A stretch of DNA of 64,000 nt from JBBROS01 sp963752225 (GCA_963752225.1 CAVVXS010000007.1:1736001-1800000); one strand, 5' to 3'; counted from the stretch's first letter, positions 20,140-29,135 are shown. Made by a program: numbers and translations. Notes: generated by a model from the letters alone, not told the origin.

Positions 20140-21390
20140 TCATTCATGCCGGAGCGCTTCGACCGGGTCGGTGCGGGCGGCGCGCCAGCTCGGGTAGAGG
20201 GTCGCGAGCAGCGACAGAGCGAGCGCCATGCCGACGACCTGCACGACTTCGGCCGGGTCGAGCCGGGATGGCAGGTGGGTGAGGTAATAGACTTCGGGGT
20301 TGAACACGTTGGCGCCGGTGGCGGCCTCGACCCAGCCTTGGATGGTTTGGATGTTGAGGCAGAACAGCACGCCGATGACGACGCCGGCCAAGGTCCCGGT
20401 GACGCCGACGCTGGCGCCGGCCATGAGGAAGATGCGCATGATGGCGCCCCGGCCGGCGCCGATGGTGCGCAGGATGGCGATGTCGCGGGTCTTGTCCTTG
20501 ACCATCATGATCAAGGACGAGATCACGTTGAAGGCGGCGACCAGGATGATCAGGGTCAGGATCAGGAACATGACGTTCTTTTCCACCTGAACGGCGGCGA
20601 AGAAGCTGTTGTTGTTCTGCTGCCAGTCGATGATGCGGATCGGAGCGCCGGGCAGGGCCTGGGTGATGCCGGCGCGGATGCGGGCGACGTGGTCGGGGTC
20701 ATCGGCCATCACCTCGATGTGGCTGGCTTGGCCTGGCTGCTGGAAGAAGATCTGGGCGGCGGCGAGCGGCAGGAACACGAACGACGTGTCGTACTCGTTC
20801 ATGCCGACCTGGAAGATGGCCGCGATCTTGTAGGCGCGAACCCGGGGCACGGTGCCGAAGGCAGTGGCGGCACCTTGCGGGCTGATGAGCGTCAGGTCGT
20901 CGCCCACCTGCAGGCCGAAGCGGCCGGCGAGGCCGACGCCGATGACGATCGCGTCCTCGCCGGTGAAGTTGTCGAGCGTGCCTTGGCGGATGTTGCCGGC
21001 AACGGCCGGGAGCCGCTTGATGTCGGCCTGCTCGATGCCGCGCACCATCCCGCCGGCGTTCTGCCCGCGCGGCCCGCTCAGCAGCACCTGCCCGTCCACC
21101 ACCGGGGCGGCGGCCACAACGCCGGGGACGCCGCGAATGGTGCCGGCCATGGCATCGTAGCCGGTCAGGGGCGCGCCGGCGCCGTAGACGCCGAGGTGGC
21201 CGTTGAAGCCGAGGATGCGGCTGAGCAGGTCCACCTGGAAGCCACCCATGACCGACATGACGATGATCAGGGTGGCGACGCCGAGGGCAATGCCGACGAG
21301 GCTGAAGATGGCGATGACGGACACGAACCGCTCGCCGCGCCGGGCGCGCAGGTAGCGGCCGGCGACGGCGCGTTCGAAGGCGTTGAACAT
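20140..21390 (-). CDS. lolC: lipoprotein-releasing ABC transporter permease LolC/LolE
   Basis: The 416-residue inner-membrane protein has one N-terminal membrane segment (after FERAVAGRYLRARRGERFVSVIAIFS), a large periplasmic domain (about 45-265) and three C-terminal membrane segments, the LolC/E (FtsX/MacB) topology. The cytoplasmic loop DKTRDIAILRTIGAGRG near residue 310 is the usual coupling site for LolD. Only one permease gene is present, as in most alphaproteobacteria, so it probably forms a homodimer with LolD. It is transcribed after proS across repeat copy B. Confidence 0.93.
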   Translation of the reverse strand: MFNAFERAVAGRYLRARRGERFVSVIAIFSLVGIALGVATLIIVMSVMGGFQVDLLSRILGFNGHLGVYGAGAPLTGYDAMAGTIRGVPGVVAAAPVVDGQVLLSGPRGQNAGGMVRGIEQADIKRLPAVAGNIRQGTLDNFTGEDAIVIGVGLAGRFGLQVGDDLTLISPQGAATAFGTVPRVRAYKIAAIFQVGMNEYDTSFVFLPLAAAQIFFQQPGQASHIEVMADDPDHVARIRAGITQALPGAPIRIIDWQQNNNSFFAAVQVEKNVMFLILTLIILVAAFNVISSLIMMVKDKTRDIAILRTIGAGRGAIMRIFLMAGASVGVTGTLAGVVIGVLFCLNIQTIQGWVEAATGANVFNPEVYYLTHLPSRLDPAEVVQVVGMALALSLLATLYPSWRAARTDPVEALRHE

Positions 21391-21411
21391 GAGTCTTAAG
21401 TCCTGAAAAGG

Positions 21412-21520
21412 CCAAGGGCTCCGCCCCTGGACCCCGCTGGGGCGAGGCGCCCCAGACCCCCATTGATGGATTTCAAAGGCGAGCCTTTGACGGGGTTTAA
21501 GGGGCAGAGCCCCTTTACCC
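21412..21520 (+). repeat. dispersed intergenic repeat, copy B (short form)
   Basis: The whole space between the proS stop and the region just upstream of lolC matches the second half of copies A and C. It holds GGGCTCCGCCCCTGGACCC, a GCTGGGGCGAGGCGCCCCAG hairpin, TTGATGGATTTCAAAGGC with GCCTTTGACGGGGTT, and a final AAGGGGCAGAGCCCCTTT hairpin. It lacks the CTCTCCCTCCGCGG and TTCCAC modules. The hairpins could act as a processing or attenuation element between proS and lolC. Confidence 0.8.
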
Positions 21521-22834
21521 TTACGGTCCGATATGCGCCAGCGCGGCGTCGAGCGTAAGCTCTTGCCGTTCGCCGGTGGCGCGGCGCTTGAGCTCCACCG
21601 TGCCGGCGGCGGCGCCGCGGGGGCCGACGATGATCTGCCAGGGGTGGCCCATCAGGTCGGCATCGGCGAACTTGGCGCCGGCCCGATCGCTGCGGTCGTC
21701 GTAAAGCGCGTTGCCGGCGAAGTGGCGGTAGGCGGTCTCGCACATCGCGTCGGTCGTCGCGTCGCCGGCCTTGAGGTTCAGGATCGCGGCGCGGAACGGC
21801 GCCACGCTGTCGGGCCAGATAATGCCCGCCTCGTCATGATGCGCCTCGATCAGCGCGCCGACCAGGCGCGATACGCCGATGCCGTAGCTGCCCATGTTCG
21901 GGTGCACCGGCTGCTGGTCCGGTCCCGGCACGCTCAGCCCGACCAAGGTGCTGTAGAGGGTGCCGAAGTTGAACACCTGGCCGACCTCGATCCCCCTGCC
22001 CTCGCGGCGGCGCTCGGCGGGAACCTTGTCCCAGGCGGCCAAGTCATGCTTCTCGTCGGTGGCGGCGTAGGGTCCGGTCACACTGGTGAAAAAGCGCTCG
22101 AGCGCTTCGGGGTCGGTGTGGTCGACGTCGTCGGTGCCGATCCGGACGGTCTCGACTTCGGCGTCGTAGAACACCTGGCTTTCGCCGGTCGGCGCCAGGA
22201 TGTGGAACTCGTGGCTGAGGTCGCCGCCAATCGGCCCGGTGTCGGCTGCCATCGGCACCGCCTGCACGCCGAGGCGCTGGAAGGTGCGCAGGTAGCTCAG
22301 CATCATGGTGCGGTAGCTGCGCACGGCCGAGGCGTGGTCCAGGTCGAAGGAATAGGCGTCCTTCATCAGGAACTCGCGGCCGCGCATCACGCCGAAGCGG
22401 GGCCGGGTCTCGTCGCGGAACTTCCACTGGATGTGGTAGACGATCTGCGGCATTTCGCGATAGCTGCGGATCGATTGGCGCATCAGGTCGGCGATCAGCA
22501 GCTCGTTGGTCGGGCTGTAGATCAGGTCGCGTTCGTGCCGGTCTTTGAGCCGCAGCATCTCCGGGCCATAGGCGTCGTAGCGGCCGGACTCCTTCCACAG
22601 GTCGGCCGATTGCAGCGTCGGCAGCAGCAATTCCTGAGCGCCGACCCGGTCCTGCTCCTCGCGTACGATTTGGGCGATGTTGCGGAGCACACGCCAGCCG
22701 GCGGGCAGCCAGGCGTAGATGCCGGATGCGACTTGCCGCACGAGGCCGGCCCGCAGCATGAGCCGGTGCGACACGATTTGCGCCTCGGCCGGGTTCTCCT
22801 TGATGGTCGGGATCATGGCACGCGAGAGTCGCAT
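21521..22834 (-). CDS. proS: prolyl-tRNA synthetase
   Basis: ProS charges tRNA-Pro. At 437 residues it is the short bacterial form without the large editing insertion found in E. coli ProRS, typical of alphaproteobacteria. Class II motifs are visible: GLVRQVASGIYAWLPAGWRV near residue 31, motif 2 in WKFRDETRPRFGVMRGREFL, and motif 3 near MGSYGIGVSRLVGALIE. A C-terminal anticodon-binding domain ends the protein. ATG at 22834 has AGGA about nine bases upstream. A 438-base gap containing an intrinsic terminator precedes it, so it probably has its own promoter. Confidence 0.96.
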   Translation of the reverse strand: MRLSRAMIPTIKENPAEAQIVSHRLMLRAGLVRQVASGIYAWLPAGWRVLRNIAQIVREEQDRVGAQELLLPTLQSADLWKESGRYDAYGPEMLRLKDRHERDLIYSPTNELLIADLMRQSIRSYREMPQIVYHIQWKFRDETRPRFGVMRGREFLMKDAYSFDLDHASAVRSYRTMMLSYLRTFQRLGVQAVPMAADTGPIGGDLSHEFHILAPTGESQVFYDAEVETVRIGTDDVDHTDPEALERFFTSVTGPYAATDEKHDLAAWDKVPAERRREGRGIEVGQVFNFGTLYSTLVGLSVPGPDQQPVHPNMGSYGIGVSRLVGALIEAHHDEAGIIWPDSVAPFRAAILNLKAGDATTDAMCETAYRHFAGNALYDDRSDRAGAKFADADLMGHPWQIIVGPRGAAAGTVELKRRATGERQELTLDAALAHIGP

Positions 22835-23011
22835 CGGTCATCCTGCCGTCGTTCGAGGCGGCGACCCTACTCGTGGGCGACCCGAAGCGAAAGCATCGCT
22901 CGTCGTTACAGACGCGGAGCGAAATTTTGCTGCATCGCACAACGAATTTTCGTAAGATTCCTCAACGAGTCTCTACGAATTCGCGTGACAGTCCAACGCT
23001 CTCACGGTAAC

Positions 23012-23049
23012 AAAAAAAGAGGCCCGCGCGCTGGCTGCGCAGCGGGCCT
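23012..23049 (-). terminator. Rho-independent terminator after the rnj/DUF1467 genes
   Basis: Read on the minus strand, AGGCCCGC (23049-23042) pairs with GCGGGCCT (23027-23020), with an inner CGC/GCG extension and a small loop. The stem is followed by C and a run of seven Ts (23018-23012). This is the only textbook intrinsic terminator I see in the window. Confidence 0.85.
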
Positions 23050-23078
23050 AGTTTAGGGAGAAAACGCCAGTCACACGG

Positions 23079-23103
23079 CAGAACGGGGAACAGCCCCGTT
23101 CTG
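23079..23103. other. perfect 10-base stem-loop upstream of the terminator
   Basis: CAGAACGGGG (23079-23088) and CCCCGTTCTG (23094-23103) form a perfect stem with a five-base loop. There is no T-tract on either side. It lies 30 bases before the intrinsic terminator on the minus strand and may be part of a structured 3' UTR or small RNA. Confidence 0.6.
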
Positions 23104-23272
23104 ACCGTGATGATGAGCGCGACACGGCCCGCCGTCCAAGAATTTCTGCACAAAACATCGAACATTCGCGGCTCTCGAGACGCGAATTGCCCGGTTTGCG
23201 AGCGCGTGACGGCGATCTGATCAAGGATTAATCGCCCATCACCGAAGGCGAGCGGAAGCTGATCCAACCGCT

Positions 23273-23485
23273 CTAAATCACCAGCATCGCCACGGCCCAC
23301 AGCACGACCGCGATCGCCGTGGTGATCAGCATCTTGCGCCCGATCATCGGCTGCGCCGGCGCGCCGCGCCAACCGCCGGTCGTCTCCTCGGGGTCGGCCA
23401 CCGGGCGCGTGCCGAAGGGAAGCACCGCAAACAGCACCGTCCACCAGATCAGGGTGAACAGTACGAAGGCGGTGAACCAGTGCAC
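23273..23485 (-). CDS. DUF1467 family small membrane protein
   Basis: The 70-residue protein has two membrane segments (about 3-24 and 52-69), joined by a loop with the pattern LPFGTRP and PMIGRKMLITT. This matches the DUF1467 family, which is conserved next to rnj and proS in alphaproteobacteria. No biochemical role is established. It starts with GTG three bases after the rnj stop, so it is certainly in that operon, and is followed by the hairpins and terminator described above. Confidence 0.85.
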   Translation of the reverse strand: MHWFTAFVLFTLIWWTVLFAVLPFGTRPVADPEETTGGWRGAPAQPMIGRKMLITTAIAVVLWAVAMLVI

Positions 23486-23488
23486 CCG

Positions 23489-25138
23489 TCAGACCCGCAG
23501 CAGGTGGACGTCCACCATGGGACGCTTCTGCAGCCGCTTGCCCAGCGCCCGGCGCAAGGTCGCGCGGGCTGCGTCGGCCAGTGCCGCGTCGTCCTGGCGC
23601 AGGCCCGGCGGCAATCCGGCCAGGCCCTGCGCGAAGGCCGCTGTAACGCGGATCGCTTCGGGGTCGTCGGACTCGAACAGGCCGGGCGCGCTCACCCGCG
23701 GCTGGCCGACGATCCGGCCGGACGCGTCCATGGCAGCGCTGCCGAGCACGACGCCGTTGAACATCATGCGGCGCCGGGCTGCGAGCACCGGGCCCTCGAG
23801 CGGCACCAAGCGGTCGCCGTCCAGCACCAAGCGGCCGACAGGGGCAGAGTCCACGACCTCGGCGCGGCCCGGCGCCAGCTGCAGGATGTCGCCGTCCTCG
23901 AGCAGGATCGGTGATGCCTGCATCGCCCGCGCCAACTCGGCATGGGCGGACAGGTGCCGCCACTCGCCGTGCACCGGCACCGAGTAGGTCGGGCGCACGA
24001 GGCGATAGAGGGTGCGCAGTTCCTCGCGGGCCGGGTGGCCGGACACGTGGGTCATGTCGTCGTCGTCGGTGATCACGCGGACGCCGCGGCGCACGAGCGC
24101 GTCCTGCACCACGGTGATCGGCCGCTCGTTCCCGGGGATCATGCGGCTGCTGTAGATGACGGTGTCGCCCTCGCCGAGGGCGATGTTGGGGTGGGTGTCG
24201 GCCGAGATGCGCGACAGCGCGCTGCGCGGCTCGCCCTGGCTGCCGGTCACGAGCAGCAGCAGGTTGTCGTCGGGGATGCTGCCGGCGTCGTCCTCGGGCA
24301 CGAACTCGGCGACGCCCTTGAGGTAGCCGCACTCGCGGGCGGCGGCCTCGAGGTTGCGCAAGGAACGCCCCACCAGCGCCACGGTGCGGCCGGCGGCCTT
24401 GGCGGCGCGGGCGACGCTTTGCACCCGGGCGACGTTGCTGGCGAAGCAGGTGACCGCGATCCGGCCGTGCTTGATGCCGCCGATCAGCCGGGTGAGGCTT
24501 TCCTGCACTTCGCTCTCGCTGCCCGAATGGCCGTCCACCATGGCGTTGGTGCTGTCGCACACCATGGCCAGCACGCCCTCGTCGCCGAGCGCGCGGAACG
24601 CGGCCTCATCCGTGGGCTGGCCCACCAGCGGGTCGGGGTCGAGCTTCCAGTCGCCCGTGTGCAGGACGGTGCCGAACGGGGTGCGGATGACCAACGCCTG
24701 CGCTTCGGGCACGGAATGGGAGACCGGCATGAACTGCAGCCGGAACGGCGGCAGGTCGAAGGCGCCGCCGATCGGCACGGTGGTGATCCTCACCTCGTTC
24801 ACGAGGCCTGCTTCGCCGAGCTTGCGCTTCAGCACGGCGGTCGCGAACGGGGTCGCGTAAACCGGGCAGCGCAGTTGCCGCCACAGATGGGCAACGGCGC
24901 CGATATGGTCCTCGTGGGCGTGGGTGATGACCAGGCCGATCAGCTTGTCCCGGCGCTCGGCGATGAAGCCGGGGTCGGGCATCATGATCTCGACCTCGGG
25001 GTTCTCATTGCCGCCGAAGCCGATGCCGCAGTCGATCGCCAGGTATTTGCCGCCGCAGCGGTACAGGTTGAGGTTCATGCCGATTTCGCCCGTCCCGCCC
25101 AAAGGCAAGAAGGCAAGACCGTCGCTCGGGACTTCCAT
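23489..25138 (-). CDS. rnj: ribonuclease J
   Basis: RNase J is a metallo-beta-lactamase/beta-CASP nuclease with 5' exonuclease and endonuclease activity in rRNA maturation and mRNA decay. The 549-residue protein has the zinc-binding HAHEDH motif at residues 73-78, the later histidine in MPVSHSVPEA, GTVLHTGDWKLD, the beta-CASP block TCFASNVARV, and HVSGHPAREELRTLYRLVRP near residue 365. It lies five bases after coaX and three bases before DUF1467. In many relatives birA and a methylmalonyl-CoA epimerase gene share this operon; neither is present here. Confidence 0.95.
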   Translation of the reverse strand: MEVPSDGLAFLPLGGTGEIGMNLNLYRCGGKYLAIDCGIGFGGNENPEVEIMMPDPGFIAERRDKLIGLVITHAHEDHIGAVAHLWRQLRCPVYATPFATAVLKRKLGEAGLVNEVRITTVPIGGAFDLPPFRLQFMPVSHSVPEAQALVIRTPFGTVLHTGDWKLDPDPLVGQPTDEAAFRALGDEGVLAMVCDSTNAMVDGHSGSESEVQESLTRLIGGIKHGRIAVTCFASNVARVQSVARAAKAAGRTVALVGRSLRNLEAAARECGYLKGVAEFVPEDDAGSIPDDNLLLLVTGSQGEPRSALSRISADTHPNIALGEGDTVIYSSRMIPGNERPITVVQDALVRRGVRVITDDDDMTHVSGHPAREELRTLYRLVRPTYSVPVHGEWRHLSAHAELARAMQASPILLEDGDILQLAPGRAEVVDSAPVGRLVLDGDRLVPLEGPVLAARRRMMFNGVVLGSAAMDASGRIVGQPRVSAPGLFESDDPEAIRVTAAFAQGLAGLPPGLRQDDAALADAARATLRRALGKRLQKRPMVDVHLLRV

Positions 25139-25143
25139 GGAGA

Positions 25144-25953
25144 TTAATCGCTTTCGGTGATACGCGTTCTGTCGCTGCGGTATGTGGGGATCGGGTTCCG
25201 TTCCGCCAACAAGCGCAGCCCGTCCAGGGTCAGGTCAGGGTTGATGACGCCGATGACCGTCGTGCCCTCAGCCAGCAGCGGCGCCAGGCCGCCGGTCGCG
25301 ACCACCTTGAGCGGACTGTCGTACTCCGCCTGGATCCGCTGCACCAAGCCTTCGATCAGCCCGACATAGCCCCAATAGATGCCGGACTGCATCGCCGGCA
25401 CGGTCGAGCGGCCGATCACCGCCTGGGGCCGGCCGATGCCGATGCGCGGCAGCCGGGCGGCGGCCTTGTGCAGCGCCTCGATCGAGAGATTGATGCCGGG
25501 CGCGATGACGCCGCCCAAATAGGCGCCGTCCACGTCGATCACGTCGAAGGTGGTCGCGGTGCCGAAATCGACGATGACCAGCGGGCCTTTGTAGTAATGG
25601 TGGGCCGCAAGCGAGTTCAGCAGCCGGTCGGCGCCGACCTCGGCCGGGGTGTCGACCTTGATCTCAAACCCCCAGTCGAGGTTGGAGCGGGCGATCAGCG
25701 GCTCGGTCGCGAACCAGTCGCGTACGAGGCGACGCAAGTGGTAGAGCGCGGCCGGCACGACGGTGCCGATCACCGCCTGCTCGATGTCGTCGCGCTTGAG
25801 GCCGGAGTGGCCGAGCAAGGTCAGCAGCCAGACGGCGTATTCGTCGGAGGTGCGCTGCGGCTCGGTGGCGATGCGCCAGGTGCCGCGCCAGCCGGCGCCG
25901 TCATGGACGGCGAAGACGATGTTGGTGTTGCCGGCGTCGACGACGAGGAGCAT
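25144..25953 (-). CDS. coaX: type III pantothenate kinase
   Basis: CoaX phosphorylates pantothenate in the first step of CoA synthesis. The 269-residue protein has the ASKHA-type phosphate-binding DAGNTN at residues 6-11, the GADR motif in PAEVGADRLLNSLAA, the second phosphate loop VDFGTATTFDVID and AYLGGVIAPGINLSIEAL. ATG at 25953 is the first residue of the conserved core (MLLVVDAGNTN). No good ribosome site precedes it, and the open frame upstream is repeat copy C. The type III enzyme is insensitive to CoA feedback in characterised members. Confidence 0.95.
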   Translation of the reverse strand: MLLVVDAGNTNIVFAVHDGAGWRGTWRIATEPQRTSDEYAVWLLTLLGHSGLKRDDIEQAVIGTVVPAALYHLRRLVRDWFATEPLIARSNLDWGFEIKVDTPAEVGADRLLNSLAAHHYYKGPLVIVDFGTATTFDVIDVDGAYLGGVIAPGINLSIEALHKAAARLPRIGIGRPQAVIGRSTVPAMQSGIYWGYVGLIEGLVQRIQAEYDSPLKVVATGGLAPLLAEGTTVIGVINPDLTLDGLRLLAERNPIPTYRSDRTRITESD

Positions 25954-25959
25954 GTCAGG

Positions 25960-26151
25960 GAAGGCAAAGGGGCTTTGCCCCTTTGAACCCCAGCAAAGGC
26001 GGGGCCTTTGCAATCCAATTGACGCGGGTCTGGGGGCGCTGCCCCCGTCGCGCCTTGGGGCGCTGCGCACGACGGGTGAAGGGCGGAGCGGTTGAAGCTT
26101 CCACTTGTCTGGCTTCAGACAAGTGGAATAACCGCGGAGGGAGAGCCCTTC
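25960..26151 (-). repeat. dispersed intergenic repeat, copy C (full-length type)
   Basis: Read on the minus strand from the nuoN stop, this 192-base spacer repeats the module order of copy A. It has GGGCTCTCCCTCCGCGG, a TTCCACTTGTCTGAAGC hairpin whose arms (CCACTTGTCTG/CAGACAAGTGG) are perfect here, CCGCTCCGCCCTT, a GGGGGCAGCGCCCCC hairpin, TTGGATTGCAAAGGC with CCGCCTTTG, and AAAGGGGCAAAGCCCCTTT. It occupies the nuoN-coaX junction where birA stands in many alphaproteobacteria. Confidence 0.85.
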
Positions 26152-27588
26152 TCATCCAAACAAAACCCTCGCCGCGGACTGCGCCGCCGCCACCAGCGGT
26201 GCCGGGAACACGAAGAACAGCGTGGTGACAAGGGCGCCCACTCCGGCCACGAAGCTGAGCGAGGTGGAGCGCGGGTCGAAGGCCGGCTCGGCGGCGTCGA
26301 AATACATCACCTTGATGACGCGCAGATAGTAGTAGGCGCCGACCACGCTCGTCAGCACGCCAATCACCGCCAGCGTCCAGTAGCCGGACTGCACTGCCGG
26401 CAGGAATACGTACAGCTTGCCGAAGAAGCCGGAAAAAGGCGGGATCCCGGCCATGCTGAACATGAAGATCGTCATCGCCAAAGCGAGGCCCGGGTCGGTC
26501 TTGGCGAGGCCCGACAGGTCCGAGATCAGCTCCAGCGAGCGGCCGCGGCGGCGCATGGCGACGATGCAGGCGAACACGCCGGCACTCATGAACACGTAAG
26601 TCACCATGTAGATCATGACGCCGCGGACGCCCTCGGCGGTGCCGACGGCGAGGCCGACCAAGGCGTAGCCGATGTGGCCGATGGACGAGTAGGCCATCAG
26701 CCGCTTGATCCGGGTCTGACCGATTGCGGCAAGCGAACCGAGCAGCATGGACGCGATCGAGATCAGCACGATCAGCCCGGTCCATTGGTGGACAATCTGG
26801 CCGAACGGCTGCTCGAGCGCGCGCAGGATCAACGCCACCGCCGCCACCTTGGGCGCGGTGCTCATGAAGGCGGTGACCGGCGTCGGCGCGCCTTCGTAAA
26901 CGTCTGGCGTCCACATGTGGAACGGCACTGCCGACAGCTTGAAGGCGAGGCCGGCGATGATGAACACGACCCCGACCACCAACCCGGGCGACGCGGCGTC
27001 CGGTGCCGACAGCACCCGGGCCAGCTCGGCGAATTGCATGGTGCCGGCGAAGCCGTAGGTGAGCGAGATGCCGTACAGCAGCAAGCCGGAGGCGAGCGCG
27101 CCGAGGATGAAGTATTTGAGCCCGGCCTCGGCCGAGCGGAGCTGGTCGCGGGCGAAGGCGCACATGATGTAGGTCGACAGCGATTGCAGCTCGAGCCCGA
27201 GATAGAGCGTCATCAGGCTTGAGGCGCTGCACATGGTCATCATACCGACCGAGCACAGCAGGATCAGCACCGGGAACTCGAACCGGCCGATTCCTTCCCG
27301 CGCGTTGTAATCGAGCGCCAGGATCGCGCTCAGCCCGGCGCCGGCGAGGATCAGCAGCTTCATGAAGCGGCCGAACCCATCCACCGTGAACAGGTCGCGG
27401 TAGCCGACGCCGTCGGGGGTGGCGACGATCAGCATGGCCGTCAGCGCCAGCGCGCCGAGGCCGAGCATGGTGCAAAGGACGTTGCTGTCGCCCTTGCGTA
27501 TGACGCCCAGCAGCAGGATCGCCATGGCGCAGAGGGCGAGGACGATCTCCGGGGTGGCAAGGCCCCAGTTGAACACGCCGGGGCTCAT
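26152..27588 (-). CDS. nuoN: NADH-quinone oxidoreductase subunit N
   Basis: NuoN is one of three antiporter-like proton-pumping subunits in the membrane arm of complex I. The 478-residue, highly hydrophobic protein has about 14 membrane segments. It carries the conserved proton-path blocks ELQSLSTYIMCAF (glutamate in helix 5) and LAFKLSAVPFHMWTPDVYEGAPTPV (lysine and histidine of helices 7/8). The start ATG overlaps the nuoM stop as ATGA. It is the last gene of the nuo operon and is followed by repeat copy C and coaX. Confidence 0.97.
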   Translation of the reverse strand: MSPGVFNWGLATPEIVLALCAMAILLLGVIRKGDSNVLCTMLGLGALALTAMLIVATPDGVGYRDLFTVDGFGRFMKLLILAGAGLSAILALDYNAREGIGRFEFPVLILLCSVGMMTMCSASSLMTLYLGLELQSLSTYIMCAFARDQLRSAEAGLKYFILGALASGLLLYGISLTYGFAGTMQFAELARVLSAPDAASPGLVVGVVFIIAGLAFKLSAVPFHMWTPDVYEGAPTPVTAFMSTAPKVAAVALILRALEQPFGQIVHQWTGLIVLISIASMLLGSLAAIGQTRIKRLMAYSSIGHIGYALVGLAVGTAEGVRGVMIYMVTYVFMSAGVFACIVAMRRRGRSLELISDLSGLAKTDPGLALAMTIFMFSMAGIPPFSGFFGKLYVFLPAVQSGYWTLAVIGVLTSVVGAYYYLRVIKVMYFDAAEPAFDPRSTSLSFVAGVGALVTTLFFVFPAPLVAAAQSAARVLFG

Positions 27589-29135
27589 CGGCCGGCCACC
27601 GCGACCGCGTCCGCGGCGGCGTGCGCGAGCTTGGTGGCGGCCATCGCCGCGGTGTGCTGTTCGACCATGGCGTGCACGCTCGCATCGAAGAATTGGGTGA
27701 AGCTGCTGGGGTAGATGCCCATCCACAGCGTGAGGCCGATCAGCGGTGTGAATATCGCGATCTCGCGCGGGCTGAGATCGAGGATCGACTTCAGGTCGTC
27801 GCGGGTCAGCGCGCCGAAGACCACCCGGCGATACAAATAGAGCATGTAGCCGGCGCCGAGGATCATGCCGGTGCTGCCGAGCAAGGCGACCCAGAAGCTG
27901 ACTTTGAAGGCGCCGACGAGCACCAGGAACTCGCCGACGAAGCCGGCGGTGCCGGGCAAGCCGATGCTGGCCATGGTGAAGACCATGAACACCAGCGCGT
28001 AAGCCGGCATGCGGGAGGCGAGGCCGCCATAGCGGGCGATCTCGCGGGTGTGCATGCGGTCGTAGATGACGCCGACGCAGAGGAACAACGCGGCCGAGAC
28101 GATGCCGTGCGACAGCATCTGGAACATCGCGCCCTGAATGCCCTGGGCGTTGAAGGTGAAGATCCCGATCACGACGACGCCCATGTGCGCCACCGAGGAG
28201 TAGGCGATCAGCTTCTTCATGTCGGTCTGCGCCAAGGCGACCAGCGAGGTGTAGATGACGGCGACGACGCCGAGCGCGAACATGAACGGCGCAAAGCGGG
28301 CCGAGGCGTCCGGCAGCATCGGCACGCTGAAGCGCAGGAACCCGTAGGCGCCCATCTTGAGCAGCACGCCGGCCAGGATGACGGACCCGGCGGTCGGCGC
28401 CTCGACATGCGCGTCCGGCAGCCACGTGTGCACCGGCCACATCGGCACTTTGACCGCGAACGAGGCGAGGAAGGCGAGGAACAGCCAGAACTGCATCCGG
28501 CCGGGGAATTGCGTCGTCATCAGCACGGCGAGGTCGGTGGTGCCGGCGCTGTACCAAACCGCTAGCAGCGCGAGCAGCATCAGGATCGAGCCGGCGAGCG
28601 TGTAGAGGAAGAACTTGAAGCTGGCGTAAACCCGGCGCGGACCACCCCAGACCCCGATGATCAGGAACATCGGGATCAGCACGCCTTCGAAGAACATGTA
28701 GAAGATGATGAAGTCCTGGGCCGAGAACATGCCCACCATCATCGTTTCCAGCACCAGGAAGGCGATCATGTACTCGCGCACGCGCACGGTGATCGCTTCC
28801 CAACTGGCGAGGATGCAGATCGGCGTCAGCGCGGTCGAGAGCAGGACGAACAACACCGAGATGCCGTCCACGCCCATGCGGTAGGACACGCCGAACTCCG
28901 GCAGCCAGGACAGGTTCTCCTGAAACTGGAACCCGGCCTCGGCAGTGTCGAACCGGGCCCACAGCACGAGCGAGATCAGGAACACCACAAGGCTGGTCCA
29001 GAGCGCGGCCCAGCGGGCGTTGCTGGCCACCACCTCCTCGTCCCCGCGTACGGTCATGATGAACGCGGCGCCGACCAGCGGCAGCCACGTTACCAGGCTC
29101 AGGATCGGGAAGCCGGCGGCGTTCATCGGGATCAT
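27585..29135 (-). CDS. nuoM: NADH-quinone oxidoreductase subunit M
   Basis: NuoM is the middle antiporter-like subunit of the membrane arm. The 516-residue protein contains FEGVLIPMFLIIGVWGG (helix-5 glutamate), FAVKVPMWPVHTWLPDAHVEAPTAGS (helices 7-8) and QTDMKKLIAYSSVAHMG, all diagnostic of NuoM. The ATG at 29135 overlaps the nuoL stop (ATGA), a typical coupled start, although no strong ribosome site is present; an ATG at 29126 is also in frame. It overlaps nuoN by four bases. Confidence 0.97.
   Translation of the reverse strand: MIPMNAAGFPILSLVTWLPLVGAAFIMTVRGDEEVVASNARWAALWTSLVVFLISLVLWARFDTAEAGFQFQENLSWLPEFGVSYRMGVDGISVLFVLLSTALTPICILASWEAITVRVREYMIAFLVLETMMVGMFSAQDFIIFYMFFEGVLIPMFLIIGVWGGPRRVYASFKFFLYTLAGSILMLLALLAVWYSAGTTDLAVLMTTQFPGRMQFWLFLAFLASFAVKVPMWPVHTWLPDAHVEAPTAGSVILAGVLLKMGAYGFLRFSVPMLPDASARFAPFMFALGVVAVIYTSLVALAQTDMKKLIAYSSVAHMGVVVIGIFTFNAQGIQGAMFQMLSHGIVSAALFLCVGVIYDRMHTREIARYGGLASRMPAYALVFMVFTMASIGLPGTAGFVGEFLVLVGAFKVSFWVALLGSTGMILGAGYMLYLYRRVVFGALTRDDLKSILDLSPREIAIFTPLIGLTLWMGIYPSSFTQFFDASVHAMVEQHTAAMAATKLAHAAADAVAVAGR

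Larger units (their letters stand above)
22835..23272. other. 438-base non-coding region, AT-richer than its surroundings
   Basis: No open frame in this stretch resembles a protein. On the minus strand it contains, in order after the DUF1467 gene, a short imperfect hairpin (GAGCGG...CCGCTC, about 23250-23272), a perfect 10-base hairpin at 23079-23103 and an intrinsic terminator at 23012-23049. About 175 bases then lead to proS. The last part is AT-rich (around 22915-22990), where a proS promoter may lie, but no -10/-35 pair is convincing. The section 23050-23272 could give a roughly 230-base small RNA or 3' UTR. Confidence 0.5.

Noticed and set aside
25954..26150. Possible short coding genes inside the dispersed repeats
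   Set aside because: Frames in copies A and C give similar Arg/Pro peptides only because the DNA repeats; there is no ribosome site and frame is not kept in copy B.
26152..29088. A 978-codon frame covering nuoN and part of nuoM in another frame
   Set aside because: Only the last 478 codons are NuoN; the upstream part is a shadow of nuoM, whose own frame is intact.
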